64,000 bases of DNA from contig NZ_JAJSDX010000004.1 of the NCBI RefSeq assembly GCF_021272205.1, positions 1 through 64,000 of the forward strand, in the 5' to 3' direction. The notes below the pieces were generated by a model. The model saw only the letters and a list, made by a program, of their open reading frames with translations, was not told the origin of the DNA and searched no databases. The position numbers were made by a program, and so were the translations under genes. Source of the DNA: Pantoea sp. Mb-10. Its GTDB lineage: Bacteria; Pseudomonadota; Gammaproteobacteria; Enterobacterales; Enterobacteriaceae. Below are positions 45,044 through 54,951 of the stretch, in pieces (position 1 is the first letter of the stretch; the number at the start of each line of letters is the position of its first letter).

Positions 45044-45078
45044 AGGCGATCCGACACCCGGTCGGATCGCCTCTTCCT
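45044..45078 (+). terminator. liv operon terminator
   Basis: A perfect 12-bp stem (aggcgatccgac / gtcggatcgcct) with a 5-base loop, followed by the T-rich CTCTTCC, six bases after livF. Confidence 0.8.
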
Positions 45079-45144
45079 GCCCGCTTTTTTCCTTAAAAAT
45101 GTGCGCAACGTTAACGTTTTGCCGCCTGGCTGCGCCGTTTCTGT

Positions 45145-45184
45145 GTGTCACATCTCTGTCATATTTCGGTTATTTTTCTATCAT
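45145..45184 (+). promoter_or_regulatory. PhoB boxes of ugpB
   Basis: Four 7-mers at exact 11-bp steps: GTGTCAC (45145), CTGTCAT (45156), CGGTTAT (45167) and CTATCAT (45178), matching the CTGTCAT unit of PhoB sites. The 18-mer from 45156 matches 15 of 18 Pho-box positions. It lies about 75 bases before ugpB; E. coli ugp is a known Pho regulon operon. Confidence 0.85.
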
Positions 45185-45257
45185 CTTCCCGTGTCATGTT
45201 ACTCCGCGAACAAAAAATGCGTGATATCGCGCGTACCTAAAAGCACAGGAAAACTTT

Positions 45258-46574
45258 ATGACCGCTTCAACGCTTCGTCCCCGTTTGATGAGTGTATTGC
45301 TGGGTCTGGCACTCAGCGGTAACGCGCTGGCTGCGACCGACATTCCTTTCTGGCACTCCATGGAAGGGGAATTAGGCAAAGAAGTTGACTCTCTGGCACA
45401 GCGTTTTAATCAGACGCATCCCGATTACAAAATTGTTCCCACTTACAAAGGCAATTACGAGCAAAGCCTGGCTGCCGGCATCGCCGCCGTGCGCAATGGC
45501 AAAGCGCCTGCGCTGCTGCAGGTTTACGAAGTGGGCACCGCGACCATGATGGCTTCAAAGGCGATTGTGCCGGTGCACGAGGTGTTTAAAAACGCCGGTA
45601 TCCCAATGGATCCGAAGCAGTTTGTGCCCGCCGTGGCCGGATACTACAGCGACAGCAACGGCCAGCTGATTTCCCAGCCGTTCAACAGCTCCACCCCGGT
45701 GCTCTACTACAACAAAGACGCGTTTAAGAAAGCCGGCCTTAACCCCGATCAGCCGCCCAAAACCTGGCAGGAGCTGGCCAACGATGCCGCAGCACTGCGC
45801 AAGGCAGGCATGAGCTGCGGCTACGCCAGCGGCTGGCAGGGCTGGATCCAGATTGAAAACTTCAGCGCCTGGCACGGCCTACCGGTGGCGACCAAAAACA
45901 ACGGTTTTGACGGCACCGACGCGGAGCTGGAGTTCAACAAACCGGTGCAGGTACGCCATATCGCCATGCTGGAAGCGATGAACAAGAAAGGGGATTTCAC
46001 CTATTTTGGACGTAAAGATGAGTCCACTGCCAAGTTCTATAACGGCGACTGCGGCATCACTACCGCCTCGTCAGGCTCGCTGGCCGATATCAAACACTAC
46101 GCCAAATTCAACTTTGGCGTGGGCATGATGCCGTATGACGACACCGTGCCCAACGCGCCGCAGAACGCCCTGATTGGGGGCGCCAGCCTGTGGGTGATGA
46201 AGGGCAAAGATGCGGCCACCTACAAAGGCGCCGCCGAGTTTATGAAATTCCTCGCCCAGCCGGAGATCGCTGCCGAGTGGCATCAGAAAACCGGCTACCT
46301 GCCGATCACCACCGCCGCGTATGAGCTGACCAAGCAGCAGGGCTTCTATGAGAAGAACCCGGGCGCGGATATTGCCACCCGGCAGATGCTCAACAAAGAT
46401 CCGCTGCCGTACACCAAAGGCATGCGCCTCGGTAACATGCCGCAGATCCGCACGGTGATTGATGAAGAGCTGGAAGCGGTCTGGACCGGTAAGCAGACGC
46501 CTCAAGCAGCCCTGGACGATGCGGTCAAACGCGGCAACGACCTGCTGCGCCGCTTTGCCCAGCAGGTGAAATAA
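45258..46574 (+). CDS. ugpB: glycerol-3-phosphate binding protein UgpB
   Basis: Periplasmic receptor for sn-glycerol 3-phosphate and glycerophosphodiesters, feeding UgpAEC under phosphate starvation. It has 438 residues, the same as E. coli. A signal peptide (about 1-25, cleaved near ALA/ATD) is followed by a family 1 solute-binding fold with [22 protein letters not shown] and [22 protein letters not shown]. Preceded by PhoB boxes; a hairpin lies between it and ugpA. Confidence 0.97.
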   Translation: MTASTLRPRLMSVLLGLALSGNALAATDIPFWHSMEGELGKEVDSLAQRFNQTHPDYKIVPTYKGNYEQSLAAGIAAVRNGKAPALLQVYEVGTATMMASKAIVPVHEVFKNAGIPMDPKQFVPAVAGYYSDSNGQLISQPFNSSTPVLYYNKDAFKKAGLNPDQPPKTWQELANDAAALRKAGMSCGYASGWQGWIQIENFSAWHGLPVATKNNGFDGTDAELEFNKPVQVRHIAMLEAMNKKGDFTYFGRKDESTAKFYNGDCGITTASSGSLADIKHYAKFNFGVGMMPYDDTVPNAPQNALIGGASLWVMKGKDAATYKGAAEFMKFLAQPEIAAEWHQKTGYLPITTAAYELTKQQGFYEKNPGADIATRQMLNKDPLPYTKGMRLGNMPQIRTVIDEELEAVWTGKQTPQAALDDAVKRGNDLLRRFAQQVK

Positions 46575-46585
46575 ATCCGATCCAC

Positions 46586-46614
46586 CGGGAGCGGCGCTGC
46601 GTCGCTCCCGCTTT
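46586..46614 (+). terminator. ugpB-ugpA intercistronic hairpin
   Basis: An 8-bp stem (cgggagcg / cgctcccg) with a 9-base loop, then CTTTC, directly after ugpB. Likely sets the excess of binding protein over permeases. Confidence 0.65.
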
Positions 46615-46629
46615 CAGCGTGAGTTCGCT

Positions 46630-47520
46630 ATGCCTTCATCTTCTCGTCCGGTGTTCCGTGGCCGGCTATTACCGTATTTGCTGCTGGCACCTCAGCTGAT
46701 CATCACGGCAATCTTCTTTTTATGGCCCGCGGGGGAAGCGCTGTGGTACTCGCTGCAGAGCATCGATCCCTTTGGCATTTCCAGTACGTTTGTCGGGCTG
46801 GAAAACTTCCGTCGCCTGTTTAGCGATCCTTATTACCTTGATTCCTTTTGGACCACGCTCACGTTCAGCGCGCTGGTGACCGTGTGCGGCATGACGTTCT
46901 CGCTGCTGCTGGCGGCGCTGGTGGATTACGTGCTGCGCCTGAAGAAGTTCTATCAGACGCTGCTGCTGCTGCCGTACGCGGTGGCACCGGTGGTGGCGGC
47001 GGTGCTGTGGATGTTCTTGTTTAATCCGGGGCTGGGACTGTTCAGCCACCTGCTCAATCAGCTGGGCTATAACTGGAACTATGCGCAAAACAGCGGGCAA
47101 GCGATGTTCCTGATCGTGCTGGCGTCCATCTGGCAGCAAATGAGCTACAACTTTCTGTTTTTCTTCGCGGCGCTGCAATCCATCCCCAAATCGCTGACCG
47201 AAGCCGCCGCTATCGACGGCGCCGGGCCGGTGCGCCGCTTTTTTAATTTGTCGCTGCCGCTGATTACCCCGGTGAGCTTTTTCTTGCTGGTGGTGAATCT
47301 GGTGTACGCCTTCTTTGACACCTTCCCGGTGATTGATGCCGCCACCGGCGGCGGCCCGGTGCAGGCCACCACTACGCTTATCTACAAAATCTACCGTGAA
47401 GGATTCACCGGCCTGGATCTCTCCTCATCGGCGGCGCAGTCTGTTGTACTCATGGTGCTGGTGATCGGCCTGACTATCCTGCAATTCCGCTTTGTCGAAC
47501 GTAAGGTGCAATACCAATGA
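46630..47520 (+). CDS. ugpA: glycerol-3-phosphate permease UgpA
   Basis: Inner-membrane permease of the Ugp importer, 296 residues (E. coli 295), with about six hydrophobic segments. The ATPase-contact EAA loop is [26 protein letters not shown] (about 194-219). It overlaps ugpE by four bases. Confidence 0.96.
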   Translation: MPSSSRPVFRGRLLPYLLLAPQLIITAIFFLWPAGEALWYSLQSIDPFGISSTFVGLENFRRLFSDPYYLDSFWTTLTFSALVTVCGMTFSLLLAALVDYVLRLKKFYQTLLLLPYAVAPVVAAVLWMFLFNPGLGLFSHLLNQLGYNWNYAQNSGQAMFLIVLASIWQQMSYNFLFFFAALQSIPKSLTEAAAIDGAGPVRRFFNLSLPLITPVSFFLLVVNLVYAFFDTFPVIDAATGGGPVQATTTLIYKIYREGFTGLDLSSSAAQSVVLMVLVIGLTILQFRFVERKVQYQ

Positions 47521-48359
47521 TTGAAAATCGACGCGGGCTGGATATTTTCAGCCACACCTTGCTGGTGCTCGGCGTGTTAACCATTGTGTTCCCGCTCTAT
47601 GTGGCGTTTGTCGCGGCAACGCTGGATAACGACGCGGTGTATCAGGTGCCGATGACGCTGGTGCCGGGCAGTCACCTGTTGGAAAACATCGTCCACATCT
47701 GGACGCAGGGCGTGAACGGCAGCGCCGCGTTCGGCACCATGCTGCTTAACAGTTTGATCATGGCGTTGGGCATTACGGTCGGCAAAATCACCGTTTCCAT
47801 GCTGTCGGCGTTCGCGCTGGTGTGGTTCCGCTTTCCACTGCGCGGACTGTTCTTTTGGTTGATTTTCATCACGCTGATGCTGCCCGTCGAAGTGCGTATT
47901 TTCCCGACGGTCGATGTGATCTCTACGCTGCACATGCTCGACAGCTATAGCGGTTTAACGCTGCCGCTGATGGCCTCCGCGACCGCGACGTTTCTGTTCC
48001 GCCAATTCTTTATGTCGCTGCCCGACGAGCTCATTGAAGCAGCGCGCATTGATGGCGCCAGCCCAATGCGGTTTTTCTGGGACATCGTGTTGCCGCTGTC
48101 CAAAACCAATCTTGCCGCGCTGTTTGTGATCACCTTTATCTACGGCTGGAACCAGTATCTCTGGCCGCTGCTGATCATCAACGATGCCGGCCTGAGCACG
48201 GCGGTGGCAGGTATAAAAAGCATGATTAATACCAGCGGTGGTCCCACGCAGTGGAATGCGGTGATGGCCGCCACCTTACTCACGCTAATTCCACCGGTTG
48301 TGGTGGTGCTTGTAATGCAGCGCGCCTTTGTGCGCGGTCTGGTGGAGAGTGACAAATAA
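47517..48359 (+). CDS. ugpE: glycerol-3-phosphate permease UgpE
   Basis: Second permease subunit, 280 residues (E. coli 281), with six hydrophobic segments and the EAA loop [26 protein letters not shown] (about 172-197). Overlaps ugpA by four bases; ugpC begins on the base after its stop codon. Confidence 0.96.
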   Translation: MIENRRGLDIFSHTLLVLGVLTIVFPLYVAFVAATLDNDAVYQVPMTLVPGSHLLENIVHIWTQGVNGSAAFGTMLLNSLIMALGITVGKITVSMLSAFALVWFRFPLRGLFFWLIFITLMLPVEVRIFPTVDVISTLHMLDSYSGLTLPLMASATATFLFRQFFMSLPDELIEAARIDGASPMRFFWDIVLPLSKTNLAALFVITFIYGWNQYLWPLLIINDAGLSTAVAGIKSMINTSGGPTQWNAVMAATLLTLIPPVVVVLVMQRAFVRGLVESDK

Positions 48360-49433
48360 ATGGCAGCTGTAACCCTGCAAACCGTAACCAAGTCTTACGA
48401 CGGTAAAAATACGATTATTCAACCGCTGAACATCACCATTAACGACGGGGAATTTATGGTGATGGTGGGGCCCTCCGGCTGCGGGAAATCCACGCTGCTG
48501 CGCATGGTGGCGGGCCTGGAGCGCGTCAGCTCTGGCGATATCTACATTGATAAACAGCGCGTCACCGAGCTGGAACCGAAAGATCGCGGCATCGCGATGG
48601 TCTTCCAGAACTACGCGCTCTATCCGCACATGACCGTCGAAGAGAACATGGCCTACGGCCTGAAAATTCGCGGCATGGGCAAGGCGCAGATTGCGCAGCG
48701 CGTGCTGGAGACCGCCCGCAGCCTCGAACTCGATCACTTGCTCAGCCGCCGTCCCCGAGAGCTTTCCGGCGGACAGCGCCAGCGCGTGGCAATGGGGCGC
48801 GCCATCGTGCGTGAGCCTGCGGTATTTCTGTTTGATGAGCCGCTGTCGAACCTGGATGCCCGCCTGCGCGTCCAGATGCGTCTGGAGCTACAGCAGCTGC
48901 ACCGCCGCCTGAAAACCACCAGCTTATACGTCACGCACGATCAGGTTGAAGCGATGACGCTGGCGCAGCGCGTGATGGTGATGAACAAAGGCGTGGTGGA
49001 GCAGGTGGGCACGCCGGTGGACGTGTACGAACGGCCCGCGAGTCTGTTCGTGGCCTCATTTATTGGCGCGCCGGCGATGAATCTGCTGAGCGGGCAGATC
49101 AACAGCCACGGCACCCACTTTACCCTGGATGCGCCGCACAGCCTGCCGCTGGGGGAGATCAAGGCGAAATGGGCCAACCGCCCCCTGACGCTGGGCATCC
49201 GTCCCGAACACATCCGGCTCGTCGGCCGGGAGGAAGGCGGGGTGCCGCTGATTGTGGACACGCTGGAGATGCTTGGCGCCGATAATCTTGCGCACGGCCG
49301 CCTCGGCGCCGCGCGGCTGGTGGTGCGTCTGCCGCACAGCGAGCGTCCGCAGGCGGGCAGCACCTTGTGGCTACATCTGCCGACAGATGCGTTACACTTC
49401 TTCGATTCTACCAATGGAAAACGTCTGGAATGA
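48360..49433 (+). CDS. ugpC: glycerol-3-phosphate ATPase UgpC
   Basis: ATP-binding subunit, 357 residues (E. coli 356), of the MalK/UgpC group. Walker [10 protein letters not shown] (about 37-45), signature [15 protein letters not shown], Walker [13 protein letters not shown] and a C-terminal OB-type regulatory domain (about 240-357). It directly abuts ugpE; its stop overlaps the ugpQ start (ATGA). Confidence 0.97.
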   Translation: MAAVTLQTVTKSYDGKNTIIQPLNITINDGEFMVMVGPSGCGKSTLLRMVAGLERVSSGDIYIDKQRVTELEPKDRGIAMVFQNYALYPHMTVEENMAYGLKIRGMGKAQIAQRVLETARSLELDHLLSRRPRELSGGQRQRVAMGRAIVREPAVFLFDEPLSNLDARLRVQMRLELQQLHRRLKTTSLYVTHDQVEAMTLAQRVMVMNKGVVEQVGTPVDVYERPASLFVASFIGAPAMNLLSGQINSHGTHFTLDAPHSLPLGEIKAKWANRPLTLGIRPEHIRLVGREEGGVPLIVDTLEMLGADNLAHGRLGAARLVVRLPHSERPQAGSTLWLHLPTDALHFFDSTNGKRLE

Positions 49434-50173
49434 GCGAATCCTCTTGGCCTTACCCGCACATCGTCGCGCATCGCGGCGGCGGGAAACTGGCACCGGAAAA
49501 TACCCTGGCGGCGATCGACGTGGGGGCCAGGTACGGCCACACCATGATCGAGTTTGACGCCAAACTCTCGCAGGATCAGCAGATCTTTTTGCTGCACGAC
49601 GACACGTTGGATCGCACCAGCAACGGTTGGGGCGTGGCGGGTGAACAGCCGTGGGACAAGCTGTCGCAGCTGGACGCGGGCAGCTGGTTTGGCGGCGACT
49701 TTGACGGCGAACCGCTGGCACTGCTCAGCGACGTGGCGGCACGCTGCCGTCAACATCGCATGATGGCTAACATCGAGATCAAACCCACCACCGGCATGGA
49801 CGTTGAAACGGGCCGTGCGGTGGCGCTGGCTGCACGTGCGCTGTGGCAAGACCAGCCAGCACCGCTGCTCTCATCGTTCTCCTACAGCGCACTGGACGCG
49901 GCCAAAGACGCTGCGCCCGAACTGCCGCGCGGTTTACTGCTGGATGAGTGGCACGCGGACTGGCAGGCGCTCACGCACGCGCTGGGCTGCGTCTCGCTGC
50001 ATCTGAACCACAAATTGTTGGATGCGGCGCGCACGGCGGCGATCAAAGCCGCCGGGCTGCGTATTCTGGTGTATACCGTGAATCAGCCCGCGCGAGCGCG
50101 CGAGCTGCTGTCATGGGGCGTGGACGCGATCTGCACCGATCGCATCGATCAGATAGGACCTGACTTCCGTTAG
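49430..50173 (+). CDS. ugpQ: glycerophosphodiester phosphodiesterase UgpQ
   Basis: Cytoplasmic phosphodiesterase that cleaves imported glycerophosphodiesters to glycerol 3-phosphate and an alcohol. I start at 49430 ([18 protein letters not shown]), overlapping ugpC by four bases; this gives 247 residues, equal to E. coli. The GDPD motif is [15 protein letters not shown] (about 14-28) with the catalytic His and Glu, then EFDAKLSQD and [11 protein letters not shown]. Last gene of ugpBAECQ; its end overlaps the convergent yhhA by four bases. Confidence 0.96.
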   Translation: MSESSWPYPHIVAHRGGGKLAPENTLAAIDVGARYGHTMIEFDAKLSQDQQIFLLHDDTLDRTSNGWGVAGEQPWDKLSQLDAGSWFGGDFDGEPLALLSDVAARCRQHRMMANIEIKPTTGMDVETGRAVALAARALWQDQPAPLLSSFSYSALDAAKDAAPELPRGLLLDEWHADWQALTHALGCVSLHLNHKLLDAARTAAIKAAGLRILVYTVNQPARARELLSWGVDAICTDRIDQIGPDFR

Positions 50174-50460
50174 TTACTGCTGTTGGACGTCGCGTTCGGC
50201 TGACCCGGTTGGTTGGTGATCACGCGCTGTTGGGCGCTGTCTCGGCGCTCCTGCAGCTTGCGCTGCATCTCCTGATTCTGCTGCTGCTGGTCCTGTCGCA
50301 GCTTCTGCTGTTGCTGAAGCTGCTGGCCCTGCATCTGGGTTTGCATCCGCTGTTGGCTTGGGTTGTAGCCCGGTTTATAGGGCTCGTTCGTGTTGGTCAA
50401 CATATTCGCCATGCTGCTCAGCGGCAGCAGGGCGGCAATCACAATCAGCCATTTTTTCAT
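50170..50460 (-). CDS. yhhA: DUF2756 Gln-rich periplasmic protein YhhA
   Basis: Small exported protein of unknown function. The start at 50460 ([18 protein letters not shown]) gives 96 residues with a signal peptide; E. coli YhhA is longer (146). The mature part has [20 protein letters not shown], then a Gln-rich low-complexity tract likely to be helical. It converges on ugpQ and diverges from ggt, as in E. coli. Confidence 0.88.
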   Translation of the reverse strand: MKKWLIVIAALLPLSSMANMLTNTNEPYKPGYNPSQQRMQTQMQGQQLQQQQKLRQDQQQQNQEMQRKLQERRDSAQQRVITNQPGQPNATSNSSN

Positions 50461-50662
50461 GATTATCCTCCGTTCAGGCAGCCTGCTGTGTGTTCGCCAT
50501 ACGCGCCGCGCGTGACGGGCTGCTGTCATAAGTTTATGCGATATCACAAACCCCTTATCCAGGAGTGCGCTGAATTTGGCTTAGTGTTAGGCTTTTTGGC
50601 GCAATAGCAAACACTTGCATCACGCAATTACAAATTTAAATAAGTGAAAAGGATGGGGCAGG

Positions 50663-52414
50663 ATGAAGAAACAGGGCAACATGCGTCAGCTTGGCTGGGC
50701 GCTTCTGATGAGTTTTACGGTGATACAAGGCGCCGCCGCGGCACCCGCCAGCGCACCGCCAATTTCGTACGGCGTCGACAGCGACACCTTCCATCCGGTG
50801 AAAGCCAGGCACGGCATGGTGGCGTCGGTGGATGCGATGGCCACCCAGGTGGGCGTCGATATTCTTCGTCAGGGCGGGAACGCGGTTGACGCGGCCATCG
50901 CGGTAGGGTTTGCGCTGGCGGTGACGCATCCGCAGGCGGGTAACCTGGGCGGCGGCGGCTTTATGCTGCTGCGCACCGCGTCCGGACGCACCACGGCGAT
51001 TGATTTCCGTGAAATGGCTCCCGCGCGCGCCACGCGCGACATGTTCCTTGATAAACAGGGCAACGCTGACAGCAAACTGTCGCTGACCTCACATCTGGCC
51101 TCGGGCACGCCGGGCACCGTGGCCGGTTTTGCGCTGGCCGCGCAAAAGTACGGCACGCTGCCGCTGAGTAAGCTGCTGGCCCCCGCCATTAAACTGGCGC
51201 GCGACGGCATTGTCGTCAACGACGCGCTGGCGGACGATCTCGCCACCTATGGCAAAGAGAACCTGATCAACCATGATAACAGCCGCGCCATTTTCTATAA
51301 GGCAGACGGAAAGCCGTATGCCAAGGGCGATCGTTTGGTGCAGAAAAATCTGGCGCACAGCCTGCAATTGATTGCCCGTGAGGGACCGGACGCCTTCTAC
51401 AAAGGCAAGATTGCCGATGAGATCGCCGGTGAGATGGCGCAGCACGGCGGACTGATTGGCAAAGCGGATCTCGCCGCCTACCGCGCGGTCGAGCGCAAGC
51501 CAGTGAGCGGCACCTATCGCGGCTATGAAGTCTTCTCAATGCCACCGCCGTCGTCGGGGGGCATTCATATCGTGCAGATCCTGAATATTCTGGAAAACTT
51601 TGATCTGGCGAAATGGGGCTTCGGCAGCGCCGACGCGATGCAGGTGATGGCGGAAGCGGAAAAATACGCTTACGCCGACCGCTCTGAGTACCTTGGCGAT
51701 CCCGACTTCGTCAAGGTGCCGCAGCAGGCGCTCACCAGCAAAGCCTATGCGAAAACCCTGGCGCAGCAGATTGACGTGAATAAAGCGCGTCCATCCAGTG
51801 AGATCAAACCGGGCAAGCTGGAACCCTACGAAAGCAATCAAACCACGCACTTCTCGGTGGTGGATAAAGACGGTAATGCGGTGGCGGTCACCTACACGCT
51901 GAATACCTATTTCGGCAGCGGCATCGTGGCCGGCCAGAGCGGTATTTTAATGAATAACGAGATGGATGATTTTTCCGCCAAGCCCGGTACGCCTAACGTC
52001 TATGGTTTAGTGGGTGGCGAAGCCAACGCGGTGCAGCCCGCCAAGCGTCCGCTCTCGTCGATGTCGCCGACCATTGTGGCGAAAGACGGGAAAACCTGGC
52101 TGGTGACCGGCAGCCCAGGCGGCAGCCGTATTATTACCACTGTGCTGCAAATGGTGGTGAACAGCATTGATTTCGGTATGAACGTGGCAGAAGCCACCAA
52201 TGCACCGCGCTTCCACCATCAGTGGCTGCCGGATCAGCTGCGCGTCGAGAAAGGCTTTAGCCCGGATACGCTGCGCCTGCTGGAGAGCAAAGGCCAGCAC
52301 GTCAAAGTGATGCCCGCAATGGGCAGCACGCAAAGCATTATGATCGGGCCAGACGGCATGCGCTACGGCGCTTCCGATCCGCGTTCTGTGGACGACCTGA
52401 GCGCCGGTTATTAA
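50663..52414 (+). CDS. ggt: gamma-glutamyltransferase
   Basis: Periplasmic enzyme that hydrolyses or transfers the gamma-glutamyl group of glutathione. It has 583 residues (E. coli 580). Signal peptide about 1-27 (cleaved near AAA/APA). The proenzyme cuts itself before the nucleophile Thr394 in NQTTHFSVVDKDGNAVA, giving large and small subunits. PPPSSGGIHIVQILNIL and the PLSSMSPTIVAKDGKTWLVTGSPGG region shape the glutamyl pocket. Divergent from yhhA. Confidence 0.97.
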   Translation: MKKQGNMRQLGWALLMSFTVIQGAAAAPASAPPISYGVDSDTFHPVKARHGMVASVDAMATQVGVDILRQGGNAVDAAIAVGFALAVTHPQAGNLGGGGFMLLRTASGRTTAIDFREMAPARATRDMFLDKQGNADSKLSLTSHLASGTPGTVAGFALAAQKYGTLPLSKLLAPAIKLARDGIVVNDALADDLATYGKENLINHDNSRAIFYKADGKPYAKGDRLVQKNLAHSLQLIAREGPDAFYKGKIADEIAGEMAQHGGLIGKADLAAYRAVERKPVSGTYRGYEVFSMPPPSSGGIHIVQILNILENFDLAKWGFGSADAMQVMAEAEKYAYADRSEYLGDPDFVKVPQQALTSKAYAKTLAQQIDVNKARPSSEIKPGKLEPYESNQTTHFSVVDKDGNAVAVTYTLNTYFGSGIVAGQSGILMNNEMDDFSAKPGTPNVYGLVGGEANAVQPAKRPLSSMSPTIVAKDGKTWLVTGSPGGSRIITTVLQMVVNSIDFGMNVAEATNAPRFHHQWLPDQLRVEKGFSPDTLRLLESKGQHVKVMPAMGSTQSIMIGPDGMRYGASDPRSVDDLSAGY

Positions 52415-52419
52415 TGCGC

Positions 52420-52453
52420 GCGCCGCGTCAGCGTAAGAAGGCTGGCGCGGCGC
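52420..52453. terminator. ggt/yhhY convergent hairpin
   Basis: A 13-bp stem (gcgccgcgtcagc / gctggcgcggcgc, one wobble pair) with an 8-base loop fills the 46-base space between the convergent stops of ggt and yhhY. There is no T run, so intrinsic termination is uncertain. Confidence 0.55.
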
Positions 52454-52460
52454 AGGAAGG

Positions 52461-52958
52461 CTACTGCGGCTTGATGCGCGCCATATAGTGCGCATCAACC
52501 ATCGCCCCATCGCGCACGGCAAAGCGCGCGGCGGTGCCCTCAATCACAAAACCAAACTTCTGATACAGCTTCACTGCGGCGAGGTTATCGCTAAACACGG
52601 TTAATTCAATGCGCGTTACCTGCAGCCAGTTATCGCAGAGATCCACCAGCGCCGCCATCAGCGCTGATCCCACACCGCCGCGGTGGAAAGCGGGGTCGAC
52701 CCCCATGCCGAACGCGGCCACGTGGCGCCGTCGCGCACGGGACTGCACTTCCAGCGTCAGCTGCCCAACGATCTTCCCGTCACGCTCCGCCACCAGCATC
52801 TGCACGCCAGGTCCGATATTGGCCAGCTTTTCCTGCCATAGCGCCGGGGACATATGCGGGAGATGAAGCGTATTCGCCTGGGTTTCCGGCTGGCTGTACA
52901 AGTACATTAAAGCGGCAGCATCTTCGGGAACGGCGTGACGAATCGCGATCGGGCTCAT
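52461..52958 (-). CDS. yhhY: GNAT acetyltransferase YhhY
   Basis: Single-domain N-acetyltransferase close to E. coli YhhY (AaaT), reported to acetylate some amino acids. I start at 52958 (MSPIAIRHAVPEDAAAL, 165 residues; E. coli 162), with AAGGAG 8 bases upstream; the longer start at 53024 lacks support. The acetyl-CoA loop is GVDPAFHRGGVGSALMAAL (about 88-106), and KLYQKFGFVIEGTAARFA marks the C-terminal GNAT motif. Next to ryhB, as in E. coli. Confidence 0.9.
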   Translation of the reverse strand: MSPIAIRHAVPEDAAALMYLYSQPETQANTLHLPHMSPALWQEKLANIGPGVQMLVAERDGKIVGQLTLEVQSRARRRHVAAFGMGVDPAFHRGGVGSALMAALVDLCDNWLQVTRIELTVFSDNLAAVKLYQKFGFVIEGTAARFAVRDGAMVDAHYMARIKPQ

Positions 52959-53047
52959 CGGACAACTCCTTGAATAGTTGAGTGAAATCCCTATTAACAT
53001 TAAGGAGTTTGGTCGAGACGTCAATGAAAAAAAAGCGAAGAAAAATG

Positions 53048-53081
53048 TTTACAGACGAGAATGATAATGATTATTATTGTC
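53048..53081 (+). promoter_or_regulatory. ryhB promoter with Fur box
   Basis: TTTACA (-35, 53048-53053) and TATTAT (-10, 53072-53077) are 18 bp apart. Two overlapping 19-mers, GAGAATGATAATGATTATT (53058) and GATAATGATTATTATTGTC (53063), each match 16 of 19 Fur-box positions and cover the promoter. Iron-loaded Fur would block ryhB. Confidence 0.93.
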
Positions 53082-53083
53082 AT

Positions 53084-53178
53084 GCGAGCTCAACAGGCCT
53101 CGGCCTCACGGGTAAGCACGACATTGCTCACATTGCTTCCAGTATTATTTAAGCCAGCTTGGGTGCTGGCTTTTTTTT
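53084..53178 (+). ncRNA. ryhB: RyhB small RNA
   Basis: Iron-sparing small RNA that works with Hfq to silence mRNAs of iron-using proteins such as sodB and sdhC. The core from GCACGACATTGCTC (53116) through CACATTGCTTCCAGTATTA is the same as E. coli RyhB. It ends in an 8-bp terminator stem (aagccagc / gctggctt) with nine T. The 5' end starts GCGAG, 7 bases after TATTAT. E. coli ryhB also lies next to yhhY. The first 30 bases diverge, as is usual in this RNA. Confidence 0.96.
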
Positions 53179-53274
53179 TGCCGCTGCGACGGCGGATAAG
53201 AGCGCAGACGGGGGACGATCCCGCTGGGCGCAAAAATGGTAGACTCAGCGTATTCCCGATTTCAGGCGCATACG

Positions 53275-54270
53275 ATGAAGAAGAAAAGACCGGTATTACA
53301 GGACGTTGCCGATCGTGTCGGCATCACAAAAATGACCGTCAGCCGCTACCTGCGTAACCCCGATCAGGTCTCCAGCGCGCTGCGCGAAAAGATTGCCGTG
53401 GCGCTGGATGAGCTCGGTTATATCCCCAATCGCGCGCCTGACATGCTCTCCAACGCCACCAGTCGCGCCATTGGCGTGTTGCTGCCCTCCCTTACCAATC
53501 AGGTGTTTGCCGACGTGCTGCGCGGCATTGAAAACGTCACCGACGACGCGGGCTATCAGACGCTGGTGGCGCACTATGGCTACAACGCTGAAAAAGAGGA
53601 GCGCCAGCTGCGCTCGCTGCTGGGCTGGAATATTGACGGCGTGATCCTCTCTGAGCGTACGCACACGCCAGGCACCCTGCGCATGCTCGAGGTGGCAGGT
53701 ATTCCGGTGATTGAGATCATGGACTGCGTCACGCCCTCCCTCGATATGGCCGTGGGGTTTGATAACGTTGAGGCGGCGCGGCAGATGACGCACACCATCC
53801 TGCAAAAAGGGCACCGCCACACCGTCTACCTCGGTGCACGCCTCGACGAACGCACGCTACAAAAGCAGCAGGGCTACGAAATCGCCATGCGCGAGGCCGG
53901 ACTGACTGCGCACAGCGTCATGATGGAAGAAGCCTCGTCGTTCAGCGCCGGGGCGATGCTGCTGCGCGAAGCGCAGCGGCGCTATCCCGACACCGACAGC
54001 CTGTTTTGTACCAACGATGATCTGGCGGTGGGCGCGATGTTTGAGTGCCAGCGTCAGGGCTTGCGCGTACCCGAGCAGATGGCGATCGCCGGTTTTCACG
54101 GCCATGATATTACTCAAGTGGTCACGCCGCGGCTTGCCACGGTACTGACGCCCCGTGAAGCCATGGGCCGGGAAGCCGCAGGGCTACTGCTGGGGCGCAT
54201 TGGCGGCGATCGCAGCGTGCAGCAGCCGTTGGATGTGGGGTTTGAAATCGACGAAGGGGGCAGTATCTGA
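53275..54270 (+). CDS. gntR: gluconate repressor GntR
   Basis: LacI-family repressor of gluconate genes, released by gluconate. I start at 53275 (MKKKRPVLQDVADRVG, 331 residues, the same as E. coli). The helix-turn-helix is LQDVADRVGITKMTVSRYLRNP (8-29); the hinge GYIPNRAPDMLSNATSRAIGVLLPSL is typical; the rest is a periplasmic-binding-like effector domain. A GntR operator lies just downstream, before gntK. Confidence 0.96.
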   Translation: MKKKRPVLQDVADRVGITKMTVSRYLRNPDQVSSALREKIAVALDELGYIPNRAPDMLSNATSRAIGVLLPSLTNQVFADVLRGIENVTDDAGYQTLVAHYGYNAEKEERQLRSLLGWNIDGVILSERTHTPGTLRMLEVAGIPVIEIMDCVTPSLDMAVGFDNVEAARQMTHTILQKGHRHTVYLGARLDERTLQKQQGYEIAMREAGLTAHSVMMEEASSFSAGAMLLREAQRRYPDTDSLFCTNDDLAVGAMFECQRQGLRVPEQMAIAGFHGHDITQVVTPRLATVLTPREAMGREAAGLLLGRIGGDRSVQQPLDVGFEIDEGGSI

Positions 54271-54366
54271 TTCAGGCATTTTTTTGAATCAGCTCACACT
54301 TCTGTGCTTTTCAGGCGGTCAAAGGTTGTCAGGGTTCAGACGGCCTCCGACAATGGCTTCTTAATT

Positions 54367-54381
54367 TGTTATCGGTAACAT
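54367..54381 (+). promoter_or_regulatory. GntR operator of gntKU
   Basis: TGTTATCGGTAACAT is a near-perfect dyad and the reverse complement of the known GntR operator ATGTTACCGATAACA. It lies 30 bases before gntK, where it should block the gntKU promoter. Confidence 0.88.
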
Positions 54382-54411
54382 TGGCAGGCTACGCTGCCGG
54401 AGTGCATAACC

Positions 54412-54951
54412 ATGACCACGCCATCACCTTCGCACCACGTTTTTATCCTGATGGGCGTTTCCGGCAGCGGAAAATCTGCCGTCGCTAACCAGGTTTCTCA
54501 TCAGCTCAACACCGCCTTTCTGGATGGCGATTTCCTGCATCCGCGCAGCAACATCATGAAAATGGCGGAAGGCCATCCGCTGGACGACCAGGATCGTCAG
54601 CCGTGGCTGCAGGCGCTGAATGATGCAGCGTTTGCCATGCAGCGCACGCAGGCCATCTCTATCATTGTTTGCTCCGCGCTGAAAAAGTCCTACCGCGACA
54701 TCCTGCGCGCAGGCAATCACAACCTGAAATTCATCTACTTGAAAGGCGAGTTCGACACCATCGAAGCGCGTCTAAAGGCGCGTAAAGGCCATTTCTTCAA
54801 GCCGCAAATGCTGGTGACGCAGTTTGCTACCCTGGAAGAGCCCGGCGCGGATGAGCCGGATGTGCTGGCGGTGAATATCGATCACACGCTGGATGACGTT
54901 GTTGCGGCCACGGTTGCGACCATTAAGGAAGCCATCAACAAGGGTCAGTAA
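54412..54951 (+). CDS. gntK: thermoresistant gluconokinase GntK
   Basis: Phosphorylates gluconate to 6-phosphogluconate for the pentose phosphate and Entner-Doudoroff routes. It has 179 residues (E. coli 175). The P-loop is GVSGSGKSA (about 15-23); DGDFLHPRSNIMKMAEGHPLDDQDRQPWL (about 39-67) binds gluconate; CSALKKSYRDILR follows. Its stop overlaps the gntU start by one base (TAATG). Confidence 0.95.
   Translation: MTTPSPSHHVFILMGVSGSGKSAVANQVSHQLNTAFLDGDFLHPRSNIMKMAEGHPLDDQDRQPWLQALNDAAFAMQRTQAISIIVCSALKKSYRDILRAGNHNLKFIYLKGEFDTIEARLKARKGHFFKPQMLVTQFATLEEPGADEPDVLAVNIDHTLDDVVAATVATIKEAINKGQ

Noticed and set aside
45101..45322. Cys-rich 73-codon frame ahead of ugpB
   Set aside because: It covers the PhoB boxes and promoter and runs into ugpB in another frame; no family resemblance.
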